Source: Myroides profundi
GTDB taxonomy: Bacteria > Bacteroidota > Bacteroidia > Flavobacteriales > Flavobacteriaceae
Reading direction: 5' to 3'
Length of the DNA: 64,000 nt
NCBI RefSeq assembly: GCF_000833025.1
Contig: NZ_CP010817.1
Span: forward strand, 2,356,001 to 2,420,000
The notes beneath the pieces were generated by a model, which ran no database searches, was not told where the DNA came from, and saw nothing but the letters and a program-made list of their open reading frames with translations. Position numbers and translations under genes: made by a program. Each line of letters starts with the position of its first letter. The stretch's first letter is position 1. Shown here in pieces: positions 53,331-61,876 of the stretch.

Positions 53331-53915
53331 GATTTAAATTTTTAATAGTTAATATTCTTGTTAGCTAACCATACAAAATTCAAAAGCTTAAAAAAGGTGT
53401 AAAGCCAATTGGCATGAAAAAAAGCAGAAATTCTTATAAAACCGATAAGAATTTTAAAACTAACTAACCACAAGGCTAGATACAATAAGACTTTAAAGGA
53501 TAAAAGTAAAAAGATAGATAACGAATTCTTATATACGAATTTTTTCTGAACTATAAAGCCAATTGGCATCTGATTTACAGATAATTAAAAAGCGTACTAT
53601 TTATCACTATACTTTTTAAAAATAAACTAGCATATAACCTGTAAAGCTATAAAAAGAGCAAAAAAAAATTAAAAAGTATTAATCTTCAAGTAATTTTTAG
53701 CTGAAAAAAACAAGTCAAAAAAACACTTATAAAAATGTTTTTTTATTATAAAATTTACAACTACATTAGATTATTTAATTTTTATTTTAAATAAAAACTT
53801 TTTACATAATTTATAATAAAAAATTAAACACTATTAAAACGCTGTAAAAAAAACACATTAACAAGCAAATACTATTTTGGGGACGTGTATCTTAATCAAA
53901 TAAATAAGGAAAAAA
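53331..53915. other. Intergenic region with a repeated palindromic motif
   Basis: Between divergent small genes. It contains two exact copies of TAAAGCCAATTGGCAT (53400-53415 and 53554-53569), the core GCCAATTGGC being a perfect palindrome, 154 bp apart. A 75-codon leftward open frame (53342-53569) starts inside one copy; its Phe/Leu-rich content follows the base composition and I do not call it a gene. The rest, to 53915, is extremely AT-rich. Confidence 0.5.
53400..53569. repeat. Two-copy 16-bp palindromic repeat
   Basis: TAAAGCCAATTGGCAT at 53400-53415 and 53554-53569 in the same orientation, upstream of the excisionase-like gene. These are candidate binding sites for that HTH protein or for a replication or transfer factor. 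Confidence 0.6.
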
Positions 53916-54113
53916 ATGAAAAATAAACTACGTTTTATAAGTTATTTACTTATAACTGCATCACTGTTTATATTAATTAATCTAGTGTATTGTTATAATA
54001 ATAGAACTGATAACTTTGATGAGTTAAACAAAGAAATATTTATCAGTTTACTTAATCTAATTATTGGATTTATCTTTTTTTTCAAATCAAAAAACACACA
54101 AGACGAGAAATAA
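53916..54113 (+). CDS. Small two-helix membrane protein
   Basis: A 65-residue protein with a good start context (AAGGAAAAAAATG). Two hydrophobic segments (FISYLLITASLFILINLVYCY and ISLLNLIIGFIFFF) are joined by a charged loop, with a short polar tail (KSKNTQDEK). No family recognised. It is rightward while its neighbours are leftward. Confidence 0.5.
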   Translation: MKNKLRFISYLLITASLFILINLVYCYNNRTDNFDELNKEIFISLLNLIIGFIFFFKSKNTQDEK

Positions 54114-54194
54114 AAAAGATACGAAATACTTGTTTTTATAATTGGATGTTAAAACAATACTACTATTCTTTTCTAAATAAAAACCAAACCATAA

Positions 54195-54509
54195 CTATTT
54201 AAGTCTTTTTGCTATTTCTTTAAAAGAGTCATCTTGTTTTTTATCTAGTAAATCCGTTAGACTCTCTGAAGATTTTTTAGCTTTGTTTAGCTTTTTGTAA
54301 TTTATTTTAGTTGTGCTTTTACCAATAATATCAGTAGTTAATACAGTATTATTGTCTTTAGACTTACCGCTTAAAAGAAAAGAAACAAAACTTTTAATTG
54401 AAAAATAAAAATCTAAAAACTTACTTATCATATCTTTAAATTTTAAATAATCACCCCTTTTTTTAAATACTTCTCTTACATACATACCTATATAAAGTAT
54501 TTCACTCAT
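54195..54509 (-). CDS. Small protein at the end of the mob operon, unknown
   Basis: A 104-residue protein whose ATG directly follows the MobB stop, so it is translationally coupled. It has an aromatic/hydrophobic N-terminal half (FKDMISKFLDFYFSIKSFVSF) and a Lys/Ser-rich half with KINYKKLNKAKKSSESLTDL. There is no catalytic motif. By position it may be a relaxosome accessory protein. Confidence 0.5.
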   Translation of the reverse strand: MSEILYIGMYVREVFKKRGDYLKFKDMISKFLDFYFSIKSFVSFLLSGKSKDNNTVLTTDIIGKSTTKINYKKLNKAKKSSESLTDLLDKKQDDSFKEIAKRLK

Positions 54510-55802
54510 TTAAAGAGTATGTCTTTTCTTTTTGCGTTTTTTCTTTTTAAGATTCATAAACTGTTTCTGATCTAAATCATCTACTGGGCCAGTAAATAGA
54601 AAATTAAAAAAACTAACAAACTCTGCTTTATTATAAGAGTTGTAATAATTATCCACAAACTCAAAACAAGGATGAACCTTTAAGCTATCAAACTCTTTAT
54701 TTAACTCAATAAATCTATGTTTTACAAGTCTCTCAATAGGATCTTGTTCCTTTTTAGAGTTGTTTAAAAGGGTATTAAAAAAAGGATCGTTATATAATTT
54801 ATTAGACAGCTGTCTATCAATATGAGAAAAAGAAAAAACTCGTCTATATTTATGACTAACAAAATAGAACTTGCTTTTATCTTTATTATCAGCAACTAGA
54901 TTAATTCCTTGATTAGTGAGTAGTTTTTTAAAGTGCTTGTAATCTTTACTTTGAGAAAGATATGATCTTATTTGATCACTAACCTTGTTATCAATATTTA
55001 AGTCCTTAGCTTTAATAGACTTTTTAAAGTGTTTTTCTAAAAAGCCTATATCTACTTTTAAAGAAAGTTTACTTGAGCTTACTATATTACTAACTGTTTT
55101 ATTGTTATGATCTAAAGCGCAATACATAACAGGCTCAGACTTATCATCAGATAAGACCTTTCCTCGTAAAGCTTTTACTTTAAAGAGTTGTAAAATAGCG
55201 TTATAACTCTTTAAATCCTCAAAACTATAGTACTTAGGTAAACTACTAACAACGCTATCTATTTGCTGGGTTAGATTTGACTCTCTATGATCTACCACCT
55301 TAAGATCTAAATCATTCTTTTTTTTATATCTTTTATCATAATCTGTTAATTGAAACTCTTTAATTATTTCCTTACAAGCATTTTGAGCAACTAAAAAATC
55401 AAAATCACAATTAATTAGATATCCATTTCTATTTATCGATATAGATACAATATGAAGGTGTATTCTTTTAAGATCAAAGTGTTTATAGATAATATAGGGC
55501 TGCTCGCTATATCCTATTTTTTTCATATAAGCCTTGGCTATCTTTAAAAGCATTAGATCATCTAATTTATCCACTGGGTTGGGATTAAGTGATGTATGTC
55601 TAATAGGAGTGACAGTTTTAATATTGTTGAGTAAATAGGGTTCAAAATAACTATAGAAATACCTGCTAGGATTCTGAATTTCATATAAAGGAAGTGCTAT
55701 TTTATTAACTCCTAATATACAAGCACACATATTATCTAGTTTATTTTGATTATAAACCAAAGCCTTTATAATATCTTTACTCTTTACTATTCTAACTACC
55801 AT
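54510..55802 (-). CDS. mobB: MobB-type relaxase
   Basis: A relaxase/mobilization nuclease of 430 residues from the ATG at 55802 (MVVRIVKSKDIIKALVYNQNK), which matches typical MobB starts; an in-frame ATG 33 bp upstream lies inside mobA. The candidate nicking Tyr is Tyr17. The metal-binding HUH is His108, His115 and His117 in PYIIYKHFDLKRIHLHIVS. It would nick one strand at oriT and stay covalently attached during transfer. The Lys/Arg-rich C-terminus ends KKKKRKKKRHTL. It overlaps mobA by 11 bp. Confidence 0.88.
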   Translation of the reverse strand: MVVRIVKSKDIIKALVYNQNKLDNMCACILGVNKIALPLYEIQNPSRYFYSYFEPYLLNNIKTVTPIRHTSLNPNPVDKLDDLMLLKIAKAYMKKIGYSEQPYIIYKHFDLKRIHLHIVSISINRNGYLINCDFDFLVAQNACKEIIKEFQLTDYDKRYKKKNDLDLKVVDHRESNLTQQIDSVVSSLPKYYSFEDLKSYNAILQLFKVKALRGKVLSDDKSEPVMYCALDHNNKTVSNIVSSSKLSLKVDIGFLEKHFKKSIKAKDLNIDNKVSDQIRSYLSQSKDYKHFKKLLTNQGINLVADNKDKSKFYFVSHKYRRVFSFSHIDRQLSNKLYNDPFFNTLLNNSKKEQDPIERLVKHRFIELNKEFDSLKVHPCFEFVDNYYNSYNKAEFVSFFNFLFTGPVDDLDQKQFMNLKKKKRKKKRHTL

Positions 55803-56217
55803 AATCCCTAATTTTCTGTAAGACCTTACTCTCAAATTCTAAAGTAAGTTTTATAATCTCTTGGCAAACTTTTGAAAACTCTAAAGTTGTCTTTTCAATA
55901 TCTTTTAAAATTGGTTGTGAATCTAAAGGTAAGTCAGGTCTATTTACAAGGGTATTATAATTTATACCAAAAGCTTTAAAATGATTAATTAAACCTGTAA
56001 GACTTGCATGATATTCAAATGAGGCCTGATCCACTAATACAACTTTAGTAGACTCATTTAAAATACAAGAAGCAATAAATTTAGTTTTATTACTAATATT
56101 ATATTTTAAAAGCAATCTACTAAACTCTTTTTGTTGCTGATTAGTTAAATAAAAAGTATGTCTGTGCCATACCGTCTTTTTCTTCTCTATTATTTTATTA
56201 TTAGTGTTTTTTTCCAT
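55792..56217 (-). CDS. mobA: MobA-type relaxosome accessory protein
   Basis: A 141-residue protein starting at the ATG at 56217 (MEKNTNNKIIEKKK); an ATG 21 bp upstream would add MYLIFIV. WHRHTFYLTNQQQKEFSRLLL and NKTKFIASCIL form the ribbon-helix-helix-like N-terminus of Bacteroidota MobA proteins. FEYHASLTGLINHFKAFGINYNTLV is the family's conserved segment, followed by a helical tail. It binds oriT and recruits MobB. It overlaps mobB by 11 bp. Confidence 0.82.
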   Translation of the reverse strand: MEKNTNNKIIEKKKTVWHRHTFYLTNQQQKEFSRLLLKYNISNKTKFIASCILNESTKVVLVDQASFEYHASLTGLINHFKAFGINYNTLVNRPDLPLDSQPILKDIEKTTLEFSKVCQEIIKLTLEFESKVLQKIRDYGS

Positions 56218-56434
56218 GACTATAAATATTAGATACAAGCAAACTAATAATAAAAACTAACGGTTAAAGCATTATGGTATTTATGGGCGTAATTAGGCTT
56301 AGATTGACGATTGTTTGTATTTTAGGTCATTAGAATTTTTAAAAGTTAAGCACACATATAAAAGAAAAAACAGGGATAAGACCAGTATTTAAACAGCTTT
56401 ACAATTACAAGGCATTAGGCTAGTAAAAAAACAA
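56218..56434. other. Region upstream of mobA, candidate oriT
   Basis: About 215 bp of non-coding DNA just ahead of mobA, the usual location of oriT in elements of this type. It includes ATGGGCGTAATTAGGCTTAG (from about 56284) and a second ATTAGGCTAG (from about 56414), so ATTAGGCT occurs twice. No long inverted repeat was found, and the assignment rests on position. Confidence 0.35.
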
Positions 56435-56466
56435 AAACACAGAAGTTAAATACTACTGTGTTTTTT
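56430..56466 (-). terminator. Terminator after the helicase gene
   Basis: Stem AAACACAG (56435-56442) with CTGTGTTT (56456-56463), with A and T runs on either side. It lies 29 bp past the helicase stop and also isolates mobA from upstream reading. Confidence 0.7.
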
Positions 56467-56491
56467 ATTTTTTATTACAGATACTCTAAAG

Positions 56492-59400
56492 CTATTTTAA
56501 CTCCTTAGCCATTACATTAAAATAATCACAATTACTCCATAGGTTTTTATTACCAATTACATAAAACCTTTTCTTTGCTCTTGTTAAGGCTACATTTAGC
56601 ATATTGGGTTTCTGGCTAACCCAGTTTCTTGCTCCTTGTGATCTAGGATCACCACCTAAAACTAAAAACACAACATCTGCCTCCTTTCCTTGGAATCTGT
56701 GTATGGTTCCACATTCTATCTTTTTGTCATATAAAAATTCATTGTGACAATAACGAGCTATTGATTTAAAAGCAGAGATTACATAAATCTGCTTATTAAA
56801 CCCAGAGCTCCTTAATTGAAAAATCTTTTCTTTTAATAACCTTATCTCATCAATAACAACATGTCTGTCTTGAAGTATTACTTGATCACTGACATTATAC
56901 CACTGTGATACTACTAATGATTGCGTATCAGGAGTTAGATTAGTGGCCTTAACCATTTGCCCGTTATAGGCAATATCATTGGCAATTCTAAACATTGGAT
57001 CATCACAACGTCTGTGTGTTCGAAGCGGAAAACCAGTCCATATTTTCTTATCAGTTCCAATTACATCCATGTAAGTTCCATATTTTGAGATTCTATCGGC
57101 TAATTGTTGTACTGATGTTTTAGAATAAGACCAGTCAATATCAACCTTGTATTCCTGCCTTAGTCTTTTTACAAGCTCTACAGGCATTGTAACTACAGGT
57201 TCTACCTGTAATGGATCTCCTACCACTACGCATCTTTTAGACCTTTGAATCAACCCTACAACAGATTGAGCTGTAGCTTGACCTGCCTCATCAAGTAACA
57301 ACCAACCTATTTGCTGTTTACTATAACTAGAGAATAACCTCCCCACAGAGGCTAGTGTGGTTGATACAACAGGAACGCAGAGAAAAAATGTATCCCAAAG
57401 ATTCTGATAGATTTTATCATCTGTCTTTATCGTGTTTTGTATTAGCTGAAAGTATGCATTTAGATTATTTCTAATTTTCTTTGCATTAACTAAAATCGCA
57501 TTTTCATGCAATTTTAAAGCAGTTAAAAATATCTCACTTCTTAAACGTGCTATCTTCTTTGAGTGATATGGGTTTAAAAGATGTATCTGCTTGATTGATT
57601 TATCTAAAAATTTTAAATCACAAATATCATTAGTATCAATGCCGTATTTGTGGTTTAATTCTCTTTTAATATTATTATAATAGATAAAAAACTCATCGAG
57701 TTTTTCAATCTCAAGACCTAGTGCTTTTTTTTCTAATTGATAATCCTTTATGCTTTTTAAACAGCTGTCTATCTGATTTTTTAAATCAGATATTTGTTTA
57801 TTTATTTTATTAAACTCTTGTAGTATTTCACTAGCTTGAGCATCCCAACTTGTAAAATTACTGGTTTTAAAAAGTTTATGAAAAAACAAAAAAGAAGGTT
57901 TTCTAAGTGATAAAACCCCTAGAGTAGATTCTATTTTGCTAAAATCATTTTCTAATTCCTGCTTTTGATTTAAAAGCTCCTTTTCTCTATCTGCACAATC
58001 CTTAATTTTTGTATCAATTAACGCTATCGCAGATAAGTGTTTATCTTTTTGATTCTGATTTTCAATACACTGCGGGAGTAAATCATGAAATTTACTAGAA
58101 AGACTCTGAAACTGAATAAACTCGCTTGTCAAGGATTTGAATTTTTGGTTTTGCTTTTCAAATTCTCTAGCGTAAAGATCAGTATTATCTGTCTTTTTAT
58201 AAACACTATAAAGCAAAGCTTCAAAACCAAAATGGTTTTCTTTTTCATTAGATTCCCAAAAGGCCTGTTTAAAAAGTGTTCTATTTTCACTATTTCCAAG
58301 GGCTGCTGCTAAAACTCCCCAACTAGGCTGATGTATAAGTCTTTGAGAATAGTTTGAAAAATAACTAGCCTTTGAGAATGTTTCATTATCTATTTTTGAT
58401 TTACAAGGTAGCTCTTTAGTTATATTCTCAACCGCTGCATTGTTGTTACTTGCCACAACAATTCCAAAATCTCTTTGAAGTTTTGAATTAAGAGGATAGG
58501 TATATAAATCAAAGCTGTTTTCTTTAGGTATAACATTATGTCCTTGATTAAAAATATGCTTACAACCTAAATCTGATATAACAAGAGCTCTTTTTACAAC
58601 TACCTCAGCAATAACATCTAACAATAGCGTAGTTTTACCCGTACCAGGAGGTCCGTTTACTCCTTGAATCCCTTCAGAGTCCTTAAGGTCTTTAAAGATT
58701 GTGTTTACCGCCGCGCTTTGAGCCGAGTAAAGTCCATATTCAATTTTAGAAGGCCACCTTCCCATTGTAAGATAGCAAGGATTAAGAGCCTTAAATAAAT
58801 GCCATTTGTCTTTTATTAAGTCTCTTCTTTTATCAATACTGGGTTTAAGGGTAAGATATTGTTTTAAACTTGGGCTGAATTCACTAATTTTTATATTAGT
58901 TAAATAGTTAAGATCATCAAGGAAGAAACTATTTAAAAAACTAATTACAGCCTCACTATCTTTATATACTTGTTCTTTTAAAACAAACACTTTAATATCA
59001 GAATTAAGCCAAGGAGCTAGCCAAGACAGATATGCAATCTCGTTTTGAATTTGTGTTAAGCAAAAAGGCTTATTCCCTTTTTGATGTGAGTCACTAGAAT
59101 TATCAAGTATATTATGTCTTTCTATAAAATCCTGCTTAACCTTTTCTAGCTCTTCAGATATAGTAGATAAATCTTTACCGCTTTTAAGAGCGTTAATTCC
59201 TAGTATATAACTAGCCAGTATATAGCTATCTTGCTCTATTGATCCGTTTTCATTAAGTATTAAGGCGGATAAACAGCTAAAGCCAGTTACAGGTTCTTGC
59301 CAATCTTGAATCTGTTCTGATTTAAGTAATGTATTTAAATAGCTAATAATATTACTATTGCCAATTTTACCAAAATAAAGTGTGTACCTCCACTTATAAT

Positions 59401-59539
59401 TATCTTTAGTCTTTGTTTGGTCAAGCATCCAAGGTAGGATCTGATTTAAATCTAATAAAACAGCATCTTTATTAAAACCAGGTAGATTAAATACCTCAAT
59501 GTCTCTCCAATACTTTAGTATGTTGTGTTGTTGTGTCAA
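56492..59539 (-). CDS. Upf1/Dna2-like SF1 helicase
   Basis: A 1015-residue protein. A family-specific N-terminal region (about 1-260; KYWRDIEVFNLPGF, ISYLNTLLKSEQIQDWQEPVTGF) leads to motif Q/I with Walker A GVNGPPGTGKTTLLLDV (Gly296-Thr304). A long coiled-coil insertion follows (about 450-660). Then come motif II GWLLLDEAGQATAQS, motif III VVVGDPLQVEPVV, FPLRTHRRCDDPMF (IV), IECGTIHRFQGKEADVVFLVLGG (V) and PNMLNVALTRAKKRFYVIGN (VI). All helicase motifs are intact. This is a COG1112-type helicase, a class recurrent in anti-phage loci and mobile elements. Its two upstream neighbours are co-oriented. No nuclease domain was seen. Confidence 0.85.
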   Translation of the reverse strand: MTQQHNILKYWRDIEVFNLPGFNKDAVLLDLNQILPWMLDQTKTKDNYKWRYTLYFGKIGNSNIISYLNTLLKSEQIQDWQEPVTGFSCLSALILNENGSIEQDSYILASYILGINALKSGKDLSTISEELEKVKQDFIERHNILDNSSDSHQKGNKPFCLTQIQNEIAYLSWLAPWLNSDIKVFVLKEQVYKDSEAVISFLNSFFLDDLNYLTNIKISEFSPSLKQYLTLKPSIDKRRDLIKDKWHLFKALNPCYLTMGRWPSKIEYGLYSAQSAAVNTIFKDLKDSEGIQGVNGPPGTGKTTLLLDVIAEVVVKRALVISDLGCKHIFNQGHNVIPKENSFDLYTYPLNSKLQRDFGIVVASNNNAAVENITKELPCKSKIDNETFSKASYFSNYSQRLIHQPSWGVLAAALGNSENRTLFKQAFWESNEKENHFGFEALLYSVYKKTDNTDLYAREFEKQNQKFKSLTSEFIQFQSLSSKFHDLLPQCIENQNQKDKHLSAIALIDTKIKDCADREKELLNQKQELENDFSKIESTLGVLSLRKPSFLFFHKLFKTSNFTSWDAQASEILQEFNKINKQISDLKNQIDSCLKSIKDYQLEKKALGLEIEKLDEFFIYYNNIKRELNHKYGIDTNDICDLKFLDKSIKQIHLLNPYHSKKIARLRSEIFLTALKLHENAILVNAKKIRNNLNAYFQLIQNTIKTDDKIYQNLWDTFFLCVPVVSTTLASVGRLFSSYSKQQIGWLLLDEAGQATAQSVVGLIQRSKRCVVVGDPLQVEPVVTMPVELVKRLRQEYKVDIDWSYSKTSVQQLADRISKYGTYMDVIGTDKKIWTGFPLRTHRRCDDPMFRIANDIAYNGQMVKATNLTPDTQSLVVSQWYNVSDQVILQDRHVVIDEIRLLKEKIFQLRSSGFNKQIYVISAFKSIARYCHNEFLYDKKIECGTIHRFQGKEADVVFLVLGGDPRSQGARNWVSQKPNMLNVALTRAKKRFYVIGNKNLWSNCDYFNVMAKELK

Positions 59540-59675
59540 TTTTATTTTTCTTTAATTACTGTAATAAACCACATCAAAAAACACTTTAAATAAGCTACTA
59601 TATACCAATAGGAAGCCAGGGGAATGATTTGGCTTATTATGGCTTTTGAGATAGTATTATAATTAATCTATTTCA

Positions 59676-60203
59676 CTATAAAATAAAACCTTTAGGCAAG
59701 GTTGATATGTCTAGATTTCTAGGATCTGCTCCACCAATAAGAGCTGATATCACCTCTTCTTTTTTAAACTCTTCAAACTTATCATAACTAAGGTCAAACA
59801 TAATTTGAAGGTTTACTTGAGTTATAGCCTCCTTGTTATCTATAAACTTATCAGAATACATTCTAATGAATTGTTGCTTTAAGATCTCTTGTATTTCAAA
59901 CTCTTTATACCTTATGAAATCCCCTTGTTTAATTGAAAATATTTTCTTTAGAGCGATAAAATCATTCAACTCCTCTACTGTTATACAATCATCCTTTAAG
60001 GTATCATAAGTATACAGTAACAAATAATCTAGAGCTGAATTTCTTATACGTTCTAAAACACCATCATGTTCCACTAAATATTTTTTTAGCTTATCAATTG
60101 TAGCATCTTTTGATACAACAATAGAGATAATTTCATTTACAGAATTATTCTCTGATTTTTGACTCTGAATGAACTCTTTAAAGTTCTTTGATAGTACATA
60201 CAT
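59676..60203 (-). CDS. TerB-like helical protein
   Basis: A 175-residue acidic, all-helical protein. Two similar stretches, DCITVEELNDFIALKKIFSI and KFIDNKEAITQVNLQIMFDL, show the D-x3-(T/K)-x-E-E spacing seen in TerB-like folds, with ALDYLLLYTYDT before them and VISALIGGADPRNLDISTLP at the end. I offer TerB-like as a pattern match only. It lies 8 bp from the HTH gene and about 136 bp upstream of the helicase. Confidence 0.55.
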   Translation of the reverse strand: MYVLSKNFKEFIQSQKSENNSVNEIISIVVSKDATIDKLKKYLVEHDGVLERIRNSALDYLLLYTYDTLKDDCITVEELNDFIALKKIFSIKQGDFIRYKEFEIQEILKQQFIRMYSDKFIDNKEAITQVNLQIMFDLSYDKFEEFKKEEVISALIGGADPRNLDISTLPKGFIL

Positions 60204-60211
60204 AATTAGAT

Positions 60212-60670
60212 TTATTGGTTTTGAAAATAATTCATAAAAAGCTCCCCTGGTTCTTTATCTATTGCTTTTTCAATTAAAAGCAATTCTAAAGCGTCAAGAC
60301 TCCCCTTTCTAAAGAACAAATCCGAAATTCTTGCTTCAGAAATCCCAGTCTTTATCGATATAATTTTAGGTGTGTTTTTTACATTCTCAAATTTTAACAT
60401 AAAAGTTCCGAATTGATTCCTTTTCTTCTCTGGTACTCTCTTAAGCTTTACTTTTTGAAAATTTGGAAAAACAATTCTTATTGCTTCATTAAAATCACCA
60501 CCTAAAGCAATAACAGCTTTATAAAAAGTAAAAGCACTTAATTTAGATACTTTTCCATTTCTCAATTTATTAATCTTGCTTTGAGACATATTCATCTTCG
60601 TAGCTACAATTTCTTCTGTAAAGCCTAACTTATTCATTCTTATATCAATATAATCACCTATTTTATGCAT
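60212..60670 (-). CDS. Tandem helix-turn-helix regulator
   Basis: A 152-residue protein with two HTH units. The first (about 1-60) is XRE-like: IDIRMNKLGFTEEIVATKMNM then SQSKINKLRNGKVSKLSAFT. The second (about 95-150), ISIKTGISEARISDLFFRKG then LDALELLLIEKAIDKEPGELF, is the type that reads the adjacent promoter in many Bacteroidota regulators. Two GAATATT sites upstream are probable operators. It is the first gene of the leftward unit with the TerB-like protein and probably the helicase, whose expression it would control. Confidence 0.7.
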   Translation of the reverse strand: MHKIGDYIDIRMNKLGFTEEIVATKMNMSQSKINKLRNGKVSKLSAFTFYKAVIALGGDFNEAIRIVFPNFQKVKLKRVPEKKRNQFGTFMLKFENVKNTPKIISIKTGISEARISDLFFRKGSLDALELLLIEKAIDKEPGELFMNYFQNQ

Positions 60671-60673
60671 ACC

Positions 60674-60717
60674 GAATATTCTTTATTTAATAATTTTTGT
60701 AATTAGGAATATTATTC
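60674..60717. promoter_or_regulatory. Candidate operators of the tandem-HTH regulator
   Basis: GAATATTC (60674-60681, palindromic, 4 bp from the start codon) and GGAATATTATTC (60706-60717) lie 33 bp apart, about three helical turns. They flank the likely promoter of the leftward unit. Confidence 0.4.
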
Positions 60718-60800
60718 ATATCTTTACCTTAAATCTTAAACAGAGCTCTACTATGTAAACTCTGCTTATAAAAAATATTTATAAGTCTCGAATCTTGAGT

Positions 60801-60908
60801 AACGACCACTTCGAGCACAGTAAGAATAGCCCTTTCAAGAAAAAGTAATATATTTGCTTTCTCATTTAAGGGAGGGCTCCTTACTGGAAAATTGTAACAG
60901 TGGTCGTT
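60801..60908. ncRNA. Candidate structured RNA: three nested helices
   Basis: Outer helix AACGACCACT / AGTGGTCGTT (60801-60810, 60899-60908, 10 bp perfect), middle helix CAGTAAG / CTTACTG (60818-60824, 60880-60886), inner helix AGCCCT / AGGGCT (60828-60833, 60873-60878), and an apical loop of about 39 nt. The same pairing would form on either strand or as a cruciform, so the RNA strand is not known. Confidence 0.45.
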
Positions 60909-61271
60909 TTATCAAGTGTTATGATTAGTACAGTTAGGGGCTCTCCCTTTTCTTTTGCATCATAAGACCTATAAATTATAATCTATGTGAGCGATTTTTT
61001 GTTTTAACCACTCACTGTTGTGATTCTTAAAAAAGAAAAGCACAGTACAAGGTTTAAACTCTAAATTGTTCTCATACAAATAGTGTGATAAAAAAAGGCC
61101 GTGATTCCTTGATTTATTTACACTACATCTTTACTTAAAAACACTAGTGTTTTAAGCAAGATTGGTTTTTCTTTAAATGATTCGCACTCTAAAAGTAAAC
61201 CCTTTCTTAATGTTTTCCAAAAAGAAAACTTACTCTAACTAGTATTTTTTTAACAAAAGATGACAAAATGC

Positions 61272-61450
61272 GATAGTCTAACATCTAGGTGTTAGACTAT
61301 CCAAGAGAATTAAGGTATTAGAAACAAGTGTTCTATACCTCAACATACCGCATAAACCTTTAATGTTTAGCCGTCTCCCAATTAGGCTATAAAGGTTTAA
61401 ACAAGCAAGGTAGATTTGTAAGTATTCTTTTACTAGTACTTACAATACCT
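61272..61450. ncRNA. Tandem array of four hairpins
   Basis: Four successive stem-loops: GATAGTCTAACA-tctagg-TGTTAGACTATC (61272-61301, 12 bp perfect); GGTAT-t-AGAA with TTCTATACC (61314-61338); AAACCTTTA/TAAAGGTTT enclosing TAGCC/GGCTA (61354-61398); and AAGGTA/TACCTT enclosing GTAAGTA/TACTTAC (61407 to about 61450). Compact spacing suggests a folded RNA or single-strand DNA structure. Confidence 0.4.
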
Positions 61451-61787
61451 TATCCTTAATGGACTTATCGAATGATTCAATTCGAAATTTTTTCAATTAT
61501 TTATTACAACAAACAACAATTAGTAGTAACCAAATTCACATTTAGCCTATGATTAGATTCTTGTGTAACTACCCTTAGAGTTATGTTTTTTTTTTAGACT
61601 TTGAATTCATAAACAACTTAGCCCTAACTCTAAGGGATTCATATATAGTTTGCCAAGTAAAATTACTTTTTACGCTAAGTTCAGAACAGTTTCTGAATGC
61701 GTACAGGACCTCTATTACCTATTAGTTATCAAATCTATTTAAACCTAATAGGCAGTAAATAATTTAGTTAGTAAGGATAAAAATGCT

Positions 61788-61829
61788 ATGAAACAATACG
61801 ATCCGCTGTACTATTTATTAACCAAATAA
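61788..61829 (+). CDS. Possible 13-residue leader peptide
   Basis: ATG at 61788 after AAGGATAAAAATGCT gives MKQYDPLYYLLTK and a TAA. The start context is good, and the length and position between hairpins fit a leader peptide, but chance cannot be excluded. Confidence 0.25.
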   Translation: MKQYDPLYYLLTK

Positions 61830-61843
61830 AACACTATCACATT

Positions 61844-61876
61844 ATGGAAAAAAAACGTCTACAGGCTACTACTTAA
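61844..61876 (+). CDS. Possible 10-residue leader peptide
   Basis: ATG at 61844 gives MEKKRLQATT and TAA, 14 bp after the preceding minicistron. It may be part of a leader or the start of a decayed gene; no continuation in other frames was convincing. Confidence 0.2.
   Translation: MEKKRLQATT

Noticed and set aside
53342..53569. 75-codon leftward membrane-like open frame
   Set aside because: Its start lies inside a repeated palindrome whose second copy also gives MPIGF, and the Phe/Leu content follows the AT bias; better explained as regulatory DNA.
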